Below, piece by piece: positions 1 to 7,141 of a stretch of 13,795 nt of DNA. The position numbers were made by a program, and so were the translations under genes. The DNA is taken from the NCBI GenBank assembly GCA_964422365.1, contig CAYRAV010000074.1:1-13795 (forward strand), read 5' to 3'. This DNA is from CAYRAV01 sp964422365. GTDB lineage: Bacteria; Bacillota; Clostridia; Lachnospirales; Lachnospiraceae. How positions within the stretch are numbered: position 1 is the stretch's first letter; every line of letters begins with the position of its first letter. The notes under the pieces were generated by a model. That model saw nothing but the letters and a program-made list of their open reading frames with translations. It ran no database searches and had not been told where the DNA came from.

Positions 1-1426
1 GGTCTATGATTTCATGAGTTCCGAATTCCTGAACATCTGTAATTGTCGCTGTCATTTCCTCTTTCAAATCATTTTGCTGGTCTTGGAAAACACTCAGTTC
101 ATCCGAATCTGTAATACTGTTATGAACAAAATCGGTATTTTCTATATTATTTGTATTCACATCATTGCCGCCGTCTGTATTGCTGACATTCACAATTTGC
201 TCATCTGAAGTAACATCCTCATCTGCATTGATTACGTCTTCTGTTTTTTTGCTGTCAGATACAGTTTTCTCTTCATCAGCAGATATAAATGCATAACTTC
301 TTTCTACTGTCTTCTCAGATGGCTTTTTCTTAAATTTATTCATCAAAACTTCTTTATATAAAGGTACTTTTTTTGAAGTTATATTCTCTTTCGTATCAGT
401 TTCTTCGATTGCTGTATCTTTATTGGCTTCTTCTAAAGCTGGTTTTTCGTATAAAGTCTGTCTTGATTTTTTTTGCGCACGCAAAATAGCATTCCGCTCT
501 TCTGGTGTTAATTCGCTGTTTTCCTGATTTTCATTTTTTGCAGAAATTTCTTCTTCTTTTTTCTTCAATTTTTTATTGATTGCTTTCGTATCTAATCTAT
601 TTGTATATTCTAACTTTTTATTTTTAGGAAATGTTACAACTTTTTGATGTTTATGCCTTGATGTTTCCATATCAGAGTATGGTATCTCTATATCTTCAGT
701 TTCTTCCTGTTCTTCATAATATTGTTTTCGTTCCGCTCTTACATTTTCCTGATATGTCTTTAGATTTTTTATCTGCTTTACACCATTTTTTCCTAGTGAA
801 GAGAAAATAAAGCGGTCAGTAATAAACATGATTAATAGAGCAGAAACTACAGCCAGTATCAAATATGTTGCAACAACACCAAATACTTTACATAAAATTG
901 TCATTAAAAGACCGCCAATAAGACCGCCGCCATTTTTGTTTTTGCTGCAAATTGAAAAATACTCCATAATATTTCTGTCTTTTTCGTAACCTGTTGTGAG
1001 TAATTGTAACAAAGCAGTTACGACAAAAAACAAACCAAAACTGCTGAATAACTTTCTCTTTGCAAAAGTGTTTCCCTGATTGGCAATTGCGAATGCCACT
1101 CCAATAAATAATACAAACGGAAAAATATATCCTAAGATGCCAATCAATCCAAAAACGCCTTCATTCATCCACATAATCCATTTGGGCACCAGCCCAAATA
1201 GGCTTAAAATAAGCAGCCCTGATATGACAAGTGTTGTCCCTAGTATAATTTCATTGTAATATGGTGTTTTATTTTCTATAAAAGTATCATTCTTTTTAGA
1301 ATTTTGTGTTTGCTTTGCTGCCGAAGTTTTCCCCTTTGCACCGGCACCATTCTTAACAGTTGATGTGCTTTTTTTACTTGTTACATTATTCTTTTTTTCA
1401 TAAGACATTTTTTGACTCGATGCCAT
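1..1426 (-). CDS. ftsK: FtsK/SpoIIIE-family DNA translocase, N-terminal part (cut by window edge)
   Basis: This is the first 475 codons of a septal DNA translocase; the motor domain lies outside the window. My translation starts MASSQKMSYEKK and stays open to base 1. Residues 1-55 are a Lys/Ser/Thr-rich cytoplasmic tail. Residues about 58-80, 90-115, 127-145 and 168-203 are hydrophobic and form the usual FtsK/SpoIIIE membrane anchor, including a Gly-rich GGGLIGGLL stretch at 166-174. From about 210 to 475 there is a highly charged, Asn/Glu/Lys-rich linker without membrane segments, as usually precedes the RecA-like motor. The start is supported by GGGAGAG about 6 nt upstream and a near-consensus promoter. 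In the family, the protein pumps chromosomal DNA through the closing septum at division or sporulation. The linker is poorly conserved, so the call rests on the membrane-domain pattern and layout. FtsK versus SpoIIIE cannot be decided without the C-terminus. Confidence 0.85.
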   Translation of the reverse strand, partial: MASSQKMSYEKKNNVTSKKSTSTVKNGAGAKGKTSAAKQTQNSKKNDTFIENKTPYYNEIILGTTLVISGLLILSLFGLVPKWIMWMNEGVFGLIGILGYIFPFVLFIGVAFAIANQGNTFAKRKLFSSFGLFFVVTALLQLLTTGYEKDRNIMEYFSICSKNKNGGGLIGGLLMTILCKVFGVVATYLILAVVSALLIMFITDRFIFSSLGKNGVKQIKNLKTYQENVRAERKQYYEEQEETEDIEIPYSDMETSRHKHQKVVTFPKNKKLEYTNRLDTKAINKKLKKKEEEISAKNENQENSELTPEERNAILRAQKKSRQTLYEKPALEEANKDTAIEETDTKENITSKKVPLYKEVLMNKFKKKPSEKTVERSYAFISADEEKTVSDSKKTEDVINADEDVTSDEQIVNVSNTDGGNDVNTNNIENTDFVHNSITDSDELSVFQDQQNDLKEEMTATITDVQEFGTHEIID

Positions 1427-1432
1427 AAAAAA

Positions 1433-1442
1433 CTCTCCCTTT
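1433..1442 (-). promoter_or_regulatory. ribosome binding site of the ftsK-like gene
   Basis: Read on the minus strand, AAAGGGAGAG lies 6 nt before the ATG at 1426. It fixes the start codon of the translocase. Confidence 0.7.
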
Positions 1443-1458
1443 AATTATAATCTAATTC

Positions 1459-1487
1459 ATTATACCTTTCTTTTTTTGGATTTTCAA
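1459..1487 (-). promoter_or_regulatory. sigma-A-type promoter for the ftsK-like gene
   Basis: On the minus strand, TTGAAA (1482-1487) is followed after exactly 17 nt by TATAAT (1459-1464). The -35 box matches consensus at 5 of 6 positions and the -10 box at 6 of 6. It begins directly after the stop codon of the upstream symporter gene and places a transcription start about 25 nt before the ATG. The translocase can therefore be expressed independently of the symporter. I see no terminator between the two genes, so read-through is also possible. Confidence 0.75.
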
Positions 1488-2960
1488 TTATCTCTGAAAA
1501 TTTTTTTCTTGGATTTCTCTCATTTTTTTGCGGTCAAGATCATAATAATGCATAGACCAAATTGTAATAACCCAGCCTATAATAGGAATGACACAATAAC
1601 AAATCAGAGTTAAATATTTGATCTTATCTGTTAGGGCATCTGATACTTGCGGCAATCTACTACCAAAACCAACAAATGCCAGAAGCACACCTACAAATGT
1701 TGTGCCCAATGCTGAAACTACTTTTTCAACAAAAGAAAATAACGCTCCCATTAATCCTGGTACATATCTTCCGCTTCTGTACAATTCATAATCAGAACAA
1801 TCTGCAATCATTGGAACAACCATATTATTAGTAACAGACTTACAGCCATTTAGAAAAACAAAAAGTATGAAAAATATAATTGTAATCATATTCAATCCTT
1901 TTATATGAAGGCGAATGGTAGAAACCTTTTCATTACATAATAAAATTGCCATTAATATTTGAAATACAATACCAGCCCATGTGAATACCACTAATGCTTT
2001 TTTCTGCCCAAGCTTCTGTGCAATACGAATTCCACCTGATACAACAAATAAAGTAGGAATAGCAGTAACAATCCCTATCATCCCTGCAATAGAATAATCC
2101 TGCATCATAATGCCAAAAAGCATAACACCTATTGTTGTATTACTATAGACAATAGATGCAAATTTATCCGTACAGGCAGCAATAACCAGCATACCAATTG
2201 GTCTATTATGAAGCAAGATTTCCCAATAATCTTTAAATCCAATTGATTGTTCCGGCTTATCTTCTATATGGGCTGAAGGAACACCAAAATACTTAGGCTG
2301 GTCTTTGCTCCAAATTCCAATCATTGCCAATATTGTACATATCGTTCCAAAAACTGCAACCCACCATACAAATTCGCCATATAATGCTTTCTCTGTAAAA
2401 CTTCCATATTTAGGTATGAGATAATTTGATACCAGTAATGCTGTCCCGCCATAAGCTGCCATAATAAAAAGTGAATCAAAATAAGTAGATATCGGTCTTT
2501 GATTTGGATTATTTGTAAGTATTGTTCCGCCGGATTTTCCTACTACTGTTTGAAGTGTAAATCCAATTACATGCAGAGCATATATGATAATAAAATAAAT
2601 CAAACGGAATTGTTTTGGCATTAAATCAACTGTTGCAAATAAAATAATACTACTACCTGCCATAAGTAAATTGCCAAGTAACAGAAAGGGTCTGAATTTT
2701 CCAAACTTTCCATTGGTTTTATCCATCAAAAATCCAATAATAGGATCTGTAATTCCATCAAAAATTTTCATTCCGGTTAAAAGAAGACTAATTGATACTA
2801 CTCCAAAACCAGCAATACTATTTGCATAATAACTAATATATGCCATCAGTGCCAAATACAAATTCGTTGTGCCATTGTTTAAAGAAAAGAAAGCAATCTG
2901 CCATAACTTTGCATCATTATATGAAATTTCTTTTTGTTCTTCTACAGCATTTTCATTCAT
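1488..2960 (-). CDS. GPH-family (MelB-like) sugar:cation symporter, MFS superfamily
   Basis: A 490-aa integral membrane protein of the glycoside-pentoside-hexuronide:cation symporter family, with about 12 hydrophobic segments as expected. The diagnostic cytoplasmic loop is clear: D68 and D72 lie in a DGITDP context, equivalent to the cation-binding D55 and D59 of E. coli MelB, and are followed by GFLMDKTNGKFGKFRP at 76-91. The second-half signature IADCSDYELYRSGRYVPG at 385-402 also matches the GPH pattern, as does the C-terminal HYYDLDRKK. The family imports sugars or glycosides with Na+ or H+. The substrate cannot be read from sequence, and no glycosidase or sugar regulator lies beside it to give a hint. 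The start is supported by AAGGGAG 8 nt upstream. Gene neighbours are a cyclophilin upstream, behind a hairpin, and ftsK downstream. The call is firm for family and weak for substrate. Confidence 0.9.
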   Translation of the reverse strand: MNENAVEEQKEISYNDAKLWQIAFFSLNNGTTNLYLALMAYISYYANSIAGFGVVSISLLLTGMKIFDGITDPIIGFLMDKTNGKFGKFRPFLLLGNLLMAGSSIILFATVDLMPKQFRLIYFIIIYALHVIGFTLQTVVGKSGGTILTNNPNQRPISTYFDSLFIMAAYGGTALLVSNYLIPKYGSFTEKALYGEFVWWVAVFGTICTILAMIGIWSKDQPKYFGVPSAHIEDKPEQSIGFKDYWEILLHNRPIGMLVIAACTDKFASIVYSNTTIGVMLFGIMMQDYSIAGMIGIVTAIPTLFVVSGGIRIAQKLGQKKALVVFTWAGIVFQILMAILLCNEKVSTIRLHIKGLNMITIIFFILFVFLNGCKSVTNNMVVPMIADCSDYELYRSGRYVPGLMGALFSFVEKVVSALGTTFVGVLLAFVGFGSRLPQVSDALTDKIKYLTLICYCVIPIIGWVITIWSMHYYDLDRKKMREIQEKNFQR

Positions 2961-3050
2961 ACAATTTTCTCCCTTAATGTATTTCTTGATATATCTTTTT
3001 TATTCCTATTGTTAATCGTGGTACATTTATTGCTGCATACCATTCCTTGT

Positions 3051-3078
3051 ATTATATTTAAAAATGTCACACAAGCAA
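3051..3078 (-). promoter_or_regulatory. probable promoter of the GPH symporter gene
   Basis: On the minus strand, TATAAT at 3051-3056 is preceded after 16 nt by TTGCTT (3073-3078). The -10 box is perfect and the -35 box is weak (TTG only). It lies about 90 nt upstream of the symporter ATG and downstream of the terminator hairpin of the cyclophilin gene. The symporter is thus probably a separate transcription unit. Confidence 0.45.
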
Positions 3079-3120
3079 ATAGCCAATTGCAGCATCCGGG
3101 TTTACTATTAGCCATGCGGT

Positions 3121-3166
3121 AAAATACCTCTGCAAATTGTCCACTATTTGTGTGCAGAGGTATTTT
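3121..3166 (-). terminator. 14-bp perfect hairpin after the cyclophilin gene
   Basis: AAAATACCTCTGCA (3121-3134) is the exact reverse complement of TGCAGAGGTATTTT (3153-3166), with an 18-nt loop. It lies 35 nt past the stop codon of the cyclophilin gene and before the symporter promoter, as an intrinsic terminator should. Each arm ends in only TTTT, so termination may be moderate. The symmetry would let it work in both directions. Confidence 0.65.
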
Positions 3167-3201
3167 CTAGAACATGTTAAAAAATTGCTTGTCTTTTTTT
3201 A

Positions 3202-3924
3202 TCAATCTATTACTTTGATTGCTGTAATAACTGGTTGGTCTTCTGCTAGAACTGTACCATCACTATCCTGTACAGGTGTATCTTTACAAATCTGATCTAC
3301 AATCTCTATTCCTTCTGTTACAGTTCCAAAACCTGCATAGCTGCCATCTAAAGATAGACTGTCACTTTGTACAATGAAAAATTGTGAACTTGCACTATCA
3401 TTTTCCATAGAACGTGCCATAGAAATTGTTCCTCTTACATGGGAAATGTTATTTTCTACACCATTTGAAGAAAATTCTCCTTTGATTGTTTCATCAGAAC
3501 CACCTGTACCATTTCCTAATGGATCGCCCCCTTGAATCATAAAACCGTCAATGATTCTATGGAAAGTAAGTCCATTATAAAATCCTTCTTTTGCCAGATT
3601 CACAAAATTAGTAACACTGATTGGAGCAGTATCTGCATCCAATTCTACAGAAATAGTACCATAGTCTTTCACTTCAATCTCCACATGATGTTTTCCTGAT
3701 AAATATTCAACATCATCCGATTTTTCATTTTCCGGCTCTGCTGTTGATTCAGCATTAGAAGCAGCACCTTGATTATTTGTTGATGATTCTTCCGTAATTG
3801 CTGTTCCTGCTGGTGTTATTTCTGTTCTCTGGCCAGCACCATTCTTACTGCCGCATCCAATCATTGCAAACATGGATAATACTGCAATGATAAACAATAC
3901 TGTCTTTCTCCTTGCTTTTTTCAT
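3202..3924 (-). CDS. Secreted lipoprotein peptidyl-prolyl cis-trans isomerase (cyclophilin type)
   Basis: A 240-aa protein that should catalyse proline cis-trans isomerisation outside the cell membrane. A signal peptide (KKARRK followed by a hydrophobic core) leads to MIGC, with C24 as the likely lipidated cysteine. Residues 25-75 are a Ser/Thr/Glu/Asn-rich spacer, and the cyclophilin domain covers about 80-238. Visible signatures are FHRIIDGFMIQGGD at 121-134 (catalytic Arg R123, with F128, M129 and Q131), SSQFFI at 179-184, and AGFGTVTEG at 197-205. The Trp that binds cyclosporin in human CypA corresponds here to Ser191, and His126 to Tyr196. Reduced drug sensitivity would be expected, but that is inference. 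The start has a strong GTGGAGG site 6 nt upstream. It is probably monocistronic: a hairpin follows the gene and a putative promoter precedes it. Role in folding exported proteins is inferred from the family. Confidence 0.93.
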   Translation of the reverse strand: MKKARRKTVLFIIAVLSMFAMIGCGSKNGAGQRTEITPAGTAITEESSTNNQGAASNAESTAEPENEKSDDVEYLSGKHHVEIEVKDYGTISVELDADTAPISVTNFVNLAKEGFYNGLTFHRIIDGFMIQGGDPLGNGTGGSDETIKGEFSSNGVENNISHVRGTISMARSMENDSASSQFFIVQSDSLSLDGSYAGFGTVTEGIEIVDQICKDTPVQDSDGTVLAEDQPVITAIKVID

Positions 3925-3930
3925 AAACTA

Positions 3931-3937
3931 CCTCCAC
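3931..3937 (-). promoter_or_regulatory. strong ribosome binding site of the cyclophilin gene
   Basis: GTGGAGG on the minus strand lies 6 nt before the ATG at 3924. It is among the best Shine-Dalgarno matches in the window and suggests efficient translation. Confidence 0.7.
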
Positions 3938-3983
3938 AATTTATTATAATGATTCATTAAGGTGTAAAACACGCTTTTTACTT

Positions 3984-4013
3984 ATTGTAGCACAAATGAT
4001 AGTATTTTGTATA
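3984..4013 (-). promoter_or_regulatory. candidate promoter of the cyclophilin gene
   Basis: On the minus strand, TATACA (4008-4013) and TACAAT (3984-3989) are separated by 18 nt. The -10 box carries an upstream TGC, giving an extended -10 form. A transcription start here would give a leader of about 55 nt. No terminator separates it from the upstream HEAT-like gene, so read-through from that operon cannot be excluded. Confidence 0.45.
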
Positions 4014-4065
4014 CTTAAAATTTTATCAAACCTTTCAAGGCTTAGAACTCAAATTATGGATTATA

Positions 4066-5490
4066 TTATAAATCTGTTGACAAACAGCTATGCAATTTCC
4101 TCTTCTTTTTTTTGGCATAACTTCTAATATCTTCATTACAATCATACAAACATTCTGTTATGATGTCCTCTGTCAGCATACGTCTTCTTCCCATTTGGGT
4201 CACTATATATGACCGGCAGCAGGAACATTGTGTATTTTCATACATATATAGCAAAAGTTCTTTTGGCGGATTTTTTACACTGCTATTTTCAAACATATCA
4301 AGAACAGTAGAAAACACACCATGCCAAACAGTATCTCCATGATAAACGACAGGAATACTTTTGACCATATCTACAAAAATATCTCTATCCTCTTTTCGGT
4401 AATTGGATGCCAGTATGTATATAATTTTTTCATTATCTCCTCCCTTTTTCATTAACTCCAATGCATAATTTCTAACTTTTTCATGACAAATATACTGTAA
4501 AGCATAAAAAGCTGTATCACTTAATACTTTATTTTCTGATTTTGTATCATTTACAACAGTTTCCGGATCTAATAAAAATGCACACTTTTTACATGCAAAA
4601 ATCCAAAGCAGTTTTTGTCTTAATTCAAGATTTTTCTCTTTCATATACATTTGATTAAGCTGTTTCAATTCAGAAATTTTACCATTATTTATAAAACGTC
4701 TTGCCTGGAAATAAGTGCCTGGATTTTTTTCCACTCTCTCCTTTAAAAACTGATATATTTCTATGGCACTTTGTGGTTCAGGTTTTTGACATTCTTGATA
4801 TCGTCTAAAACTATCGGCTTGTTCTTCTTGAAATTGTTCTGACTGCACCATATATCTCTCAATTGCAGGAGATTTTTCCGCTTTGTTCTTTAGTATTTTT
4901 TTGATATGTCTTTTTCCATAAAGCTGTTTACAATGGTCATCAAACCATTCAAATGTATAAAACCAATTTTTAAATATCGGACTATGTAAATATAAATTTC
5001 CAATATCCTCTACAATTTTTAACCAGATATCCCCGCACTGCCCCTCCAATCCAATTAATTCTATACATAAACATTCAAAATTTTCCGCTTCTTCAAAACT
5101 TGTTCTGGGAGCTCTTTTTCTATGATACAAAGTCTGATAAAGTTCCTGGTATACTTTCCATAGTGTATTTTCTGCTAATTGACTGCCATCTATGGCAAAG
5201 AGTACCAGCAAAGAACAAAAATGATGAAACTTCCAATATTGATATGGTGTGCTTTTTTCAAAACACTGGCATATTGCTTCAAGAAAAGCTGTTTTTTTAG
5301 GAAAACGTTTTATCAGTTCATACATATACCAGCTGCGGCTTCCTTCTGACTGTGTATCATATGAAAAATTGTGTGTACATCCCCATAAAACAAGATCATA
5401 ATATTTTTCTATATTTGATGTCTCATTCAATTCCAAAATACAGCGCCCCAATCCACACTGCATTGATTTTTTAAATGCCTTCTTTGTCAT
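4066..5490 (-). CDS. Hypothetical HEAT-like helical protein, 474 aa
   Basis: I do not recognise a named function. The protein is soluble, with no signal peptide or membrane segment. Its N-terminal third is rich in Trp, Tyr and Cys, including the motif QCGLGRCILEL at residues 11-21 and WGCTHNFSYDTQSEGSRSWY at 36-55. The C-terminal half (about 270-465) reads as consecutive amphipathic helix pairs, as in HEAT or armadillo-type scaffolds. For example, residues 321-347 and 351-377 look like repeat units. A cysteine cluster CSCC lies at 422-425, and the tail is strongly basic (KKKKRKLH, 460-467). I recall similar QCGLGRCILEL proteins in Lachnospiraceae genomes annotated only as hypothetical. The start codon overlaps the stop of the upstream C_GCAxxG_C_C gene in ATGA, which indicates translational coupling and a shared role. 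A partner-binding scaffold is inferred; no enzyme motif is visible. Confidence 0.8.
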   Translation of the reverse strand: MTKKAFKKSMQCGLGRCILELNETSNIEKYYDLVLWGCTHNFSYDTQSEGSRSWYMYELIKRFPKKTAFLEAICQCFEKSTPYQYWKFHHFCSLLVLFAIDGSQLAENTLWKVYQELYQTLYHRKRAPRTSFEEAENFECLCIELIGLEGQCGDIWLKIVEDIGNLYLHSPIFKNWFYTFEWFDDHCKQLYGKRHIKKILKNKAEKSPAIERYMVQSEQFQEEQADSFRRYQECQKPEPQSAIEIYQFLKERVEKNPGTYFQARRFINNGKISELKQLNQMYMKEKNLELRQKLLWIFACKKCAFLLDPETVVNDTKSENKVLSDTAFYALQYICHEKVRNYALELMKKGGDNEKIIYILASNYRKEDRDIFVDMVKSIPVVYHGDTVWHGVFSTVLDMFENSSVKNPPKELLLYMYENTQCSCCRSYIVTQMGRRRMLTEDIITECLYDCNEDIRSYAKKKKRKLHSCLSTDL

Positions 5491-5924
5491 TCATTCCCCT
5501 TTTCTCTATCACTTTGTTCAGCAAATAGTACTTGTTCAGCAATAGCTGCTGCATCTTTAATACAATCTGCACAGGGACGCAGCATTTTACCTGTCTCAAC
5601 ACCCTTTAATGTTTTACAGACAACGGATTTATTCTGTTGTTCAAACCGTTTTACAATTTCTCTGGACAATTTATAAGATTCTGCTTTACTATCAGGCTGT
5701 TCCAGATTTCCACTACTGCACTGCATTCCTGCAAGTACACAAGCTCCAGTTACTGCTCCACAGGTACCTTCCATGCCTCCCATGCCAAGTCCTAACGCCT
5801 CTGTTATTTTAAACATGGTATCTTCCTCTACACCAACCATATCACAGTAAGTACAGGCTACTGCCTGTGCACAATTATATCCTTTATTATGTTTCTTGAT
5901 TGTTTCTTCTACTCTTGTTTTCAT
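5487..5924 (-). CDS. C_GCAxxG_C_C family putative redox-active protein
   Basis: A 145-aa small soluble protein of the C_GCAxxG_C_C family (TIGR01909/Pfam putative redox-active protein). Matching features are GYNCAQAV at residues 15-22 (C18), the glycine-rich GLGMGGMEGTCGAVTGA at 45-61 (C55), VCKTLKG at 102-108 (C103), and LRPCADC at 115-121 (C118, C121). Length is normal for the family. The conserved cysteines suggest metal or cluster binding or thiol redox chemistry, but the biochemical role is not established. Upstream AAAAGGAAGG lies 11 nt from the ATG, a rather long spacing. It is the first gene of a two-gene operon with the HEAT-like protein, sharing an ATGA overlap. The extra cysteines in the partner (CSCC) make a joint metal or redox function worth considering, as inference only. 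Confidence 0.9.
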   Translation of the reverse strand: MKTRVEETIKKHNKGYNCAQAVACTYCDMVGVEEDTMFKITEALGLGMGGMEGTCGAVTGACVLAGMQCSSGNLEQPDSKAESYKLSREIVKRFEQQNKSVVCKTLKGVETGKMLRPCADCIKDAAAIAEQVLFAEQSDREKGNE

Positions 5925-6041
5925 TGACCTATTTTCCTTCCTTTTATTTTTTAGTATTAATTACATAATATCATTAATCTGTTTTCCTAATTTTTGTACG
6001 ATACAGCTTTCTGTAAATATTTACTTAACATCTGCTCCTTA

Positions 6042-6063
6042 CATATGAGTCCGCACTTATATG
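6042..6063. other. short hairpin in the divergent intergenic region
   Basis: CATATGAGT (6042-6050) can pair with ACTTATATG (6055-6063) across a CCGC loop, with one G-U pair. It lies in the region of about 170 bp between the C_GCAxxG_C_C gene (leftward) and the permease remnant (rightward). No T-run follows on either strand, so it is not a clear terminator. It may be an operator or leader structure of the leftward operon. Confidence 0.3.
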
Positions 6064-6093
6064 AATAGTTACTACATTTTAATTATATCCTAA

Positions 6094-6603
6094 GTGCCCC
6101 TTTTGGCACAAGTGGTCAGAAAAAAGTTTCTTAAAATATTTGTAGCAATCCCTTGTGCTTTATGTCAGAATAATGATAAAACTGAAATGATTGAAACTGC
6201 ATTGAATGGCATCTCAGCTCTGATTTATATCATTTCCATTCTATTTGCTTTAATTACAGTAAGTATGACCTGTATCCGAAGTTTTTTAAGAGAACGAACA
6301 GATATTGGAATTTATAAGGCACTTGGCTTTACCGTCAGGCAGCTTCGGCTGCAGTTTTCTTTCCGCTTTCTTATTGTTTCAGTTATAGGAGCAGCATTTG
6401 GCATTATACTTTGTATTTTCTTATGCCCTTCTATGATGAAAATACTTTTACGGGGAGTGGGTATTACTAATTTCACCACAGATTATACTCTTGATGTTAT
6501 TATTCTCCCGGTTTGTATGATATGTTTCTGCTTTTTCTTGTTTGCTTATCTGGTTTCAGGGAAAATTAAAAAAGTTGAAGTTAGGGAATTGATATCAGAA
6601 TAA
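6094..6603 (+). pseudogene. C-terminal remnant of an FtsX/MacB-type ABC transporter permease
   Basis: Only the last membrane domain of an ABC-type permease is present. Residues about 38-60 form a transmembrane helix that runs into SFLRERTDIGIYKALGFT at 63-80, the coupling segment typical of FtsX-like permeases. Two more helices follow at about 90-112 and 131-154, then a short basic cytoplasmic tail ending VEVRELISE. Full-length members are several hundred residues longer and carry an N-terminal helix and a large extracellular domain; these are absent. The frame opens after a TAA at 6091-6093 with a GTG and no convincing ribosome binding site, and residues 1-28 do not look like the family. There is no ATPase gene nearby. 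It is best read as a decayed 3' gene fragment. A translated orphan of 169 aa is possible but less likely. Confidence 0.8.
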
Positions 6604-6610
6604 TATCTTA

Positions 6611-6640
6611 GGAGCAACAGACAAAAACTCCTGTTGCTCC
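6611..6640. terminator. 10-bp perfect hairpin between two convergent gene remnants
   Basis: GGAGCAACAG (6611-6620) is the exact reverse complement of CTGTTGCTCC (6631-6640), with a 10-nt loop. It sits 7 nt after the stop codon of the permease remnant and is followed by GGTTTCT on the plus strand. It also lies beyond the stop codon of the oppositely oriented Hsp70 remnant. It probably served as terminator for the permease gene and perhaps for both. The T-tract is weak. Confidence 0.65.
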
Positions 6641-6696
6641 GGTTTCTAATAACTGCAATCTTGTCAAAGAATATCTATTGTATCAAAAACATTATA

Positions 6697-7140
6697 TTAG
6701 AATGGAGAAGTCTGAAACATCTGAATAAGCTTTTTCATATCCTCCCTTGCTTCTTCAATTTCTTCAGGTTCACCACGGTTTAAAACAGCTTCAAAGATGG
6801 AGATCTTATATCCTAATCTCTCTCTTGCCTCACCTAAAAGTTCCTCATATAATTCCTCTGCCTGAAATAATACCAGTTTATTTTTTTCCTGCTCTCTGGG
6901 AGGTAGTTTGAGATATTCTAATTCTTCAAACCGCTTCTTAGCTTCTTCTTCTGAAATATCACTATTTGTATTTCGGATGATCTTTTTGATTACCTGATTG
7001 GTGGAATCCGACTTAATAATAACTTCTAACAACGAATTAATATCATAGGTAAATGTAACACTTACACTTTCCTCTCCTGCAGGTGTACAAATTATTTTTA
7101 TTATAATTTCCAGTCTATCTGAAAATATAATAAACAGACA
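6697..7140 (-). pseudogene. C-terminal remnant of an HscC-like Hsp70 chaperone
   Basis: The frame encodes the end of a DnaK-related chaperone of the HscC type. GEESVSVTFTYDINSLLEV, starting near base 7077, is the end of the substrate-binding beta domain. It is followed by an alpha-helical lid with LSEEE-like ISEEEAKKRFEELEYLKLPP, then PREQEKNKLVLFQAEELYEELLG-type helices, ending IQMFQTSPF. The ATPase domain and most of the substrate-binding domain (about 400 residues) are missing. Similarity fades between about 7083 and 7140. The open frame continues to 7227 only by overlapping the 3' end of the lipoprotein gene in another frame, and there is no start codon with a ribosome binding site in the right place. 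I therefore treat it as a 5'-truncated gene fragment. An orphan peptide translated from within the upstream gene cannot be excluded. Confidence 0.75.
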
Positions 7141-7141
7141 G

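Noticed and set aside
2934..3122. Plus-strand frame of 62 codons across the symporter start and intergenic region.
   Set aside because: It overlaps the symporter start, promoter and ribosome binding site on the other strand, and has no Shine-Dalgarno sequence or family resemblance.
5998..6042. Minus-strand ORF of 14 codons (MLSKYLQKAVSYKN) after TAAGGAG.
   Set aside because: The SD-to-ATG spacing of about 3 nt is too short, the peptide is tiny and no homology is recognisable. It may be a decayed fragment but cannot be supported.
6082..6111. Minus-strand TATAAT (6082-6087) with TTGTGC 18 nt upstream, as promoter of the C_GCAxxG operon.
   Set aside because: The -35 box is poor and the leader would be about 150 nt; other weak boxes lie nearer. 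The operon must have a promoter in 5946-6093, but I could not choose one.
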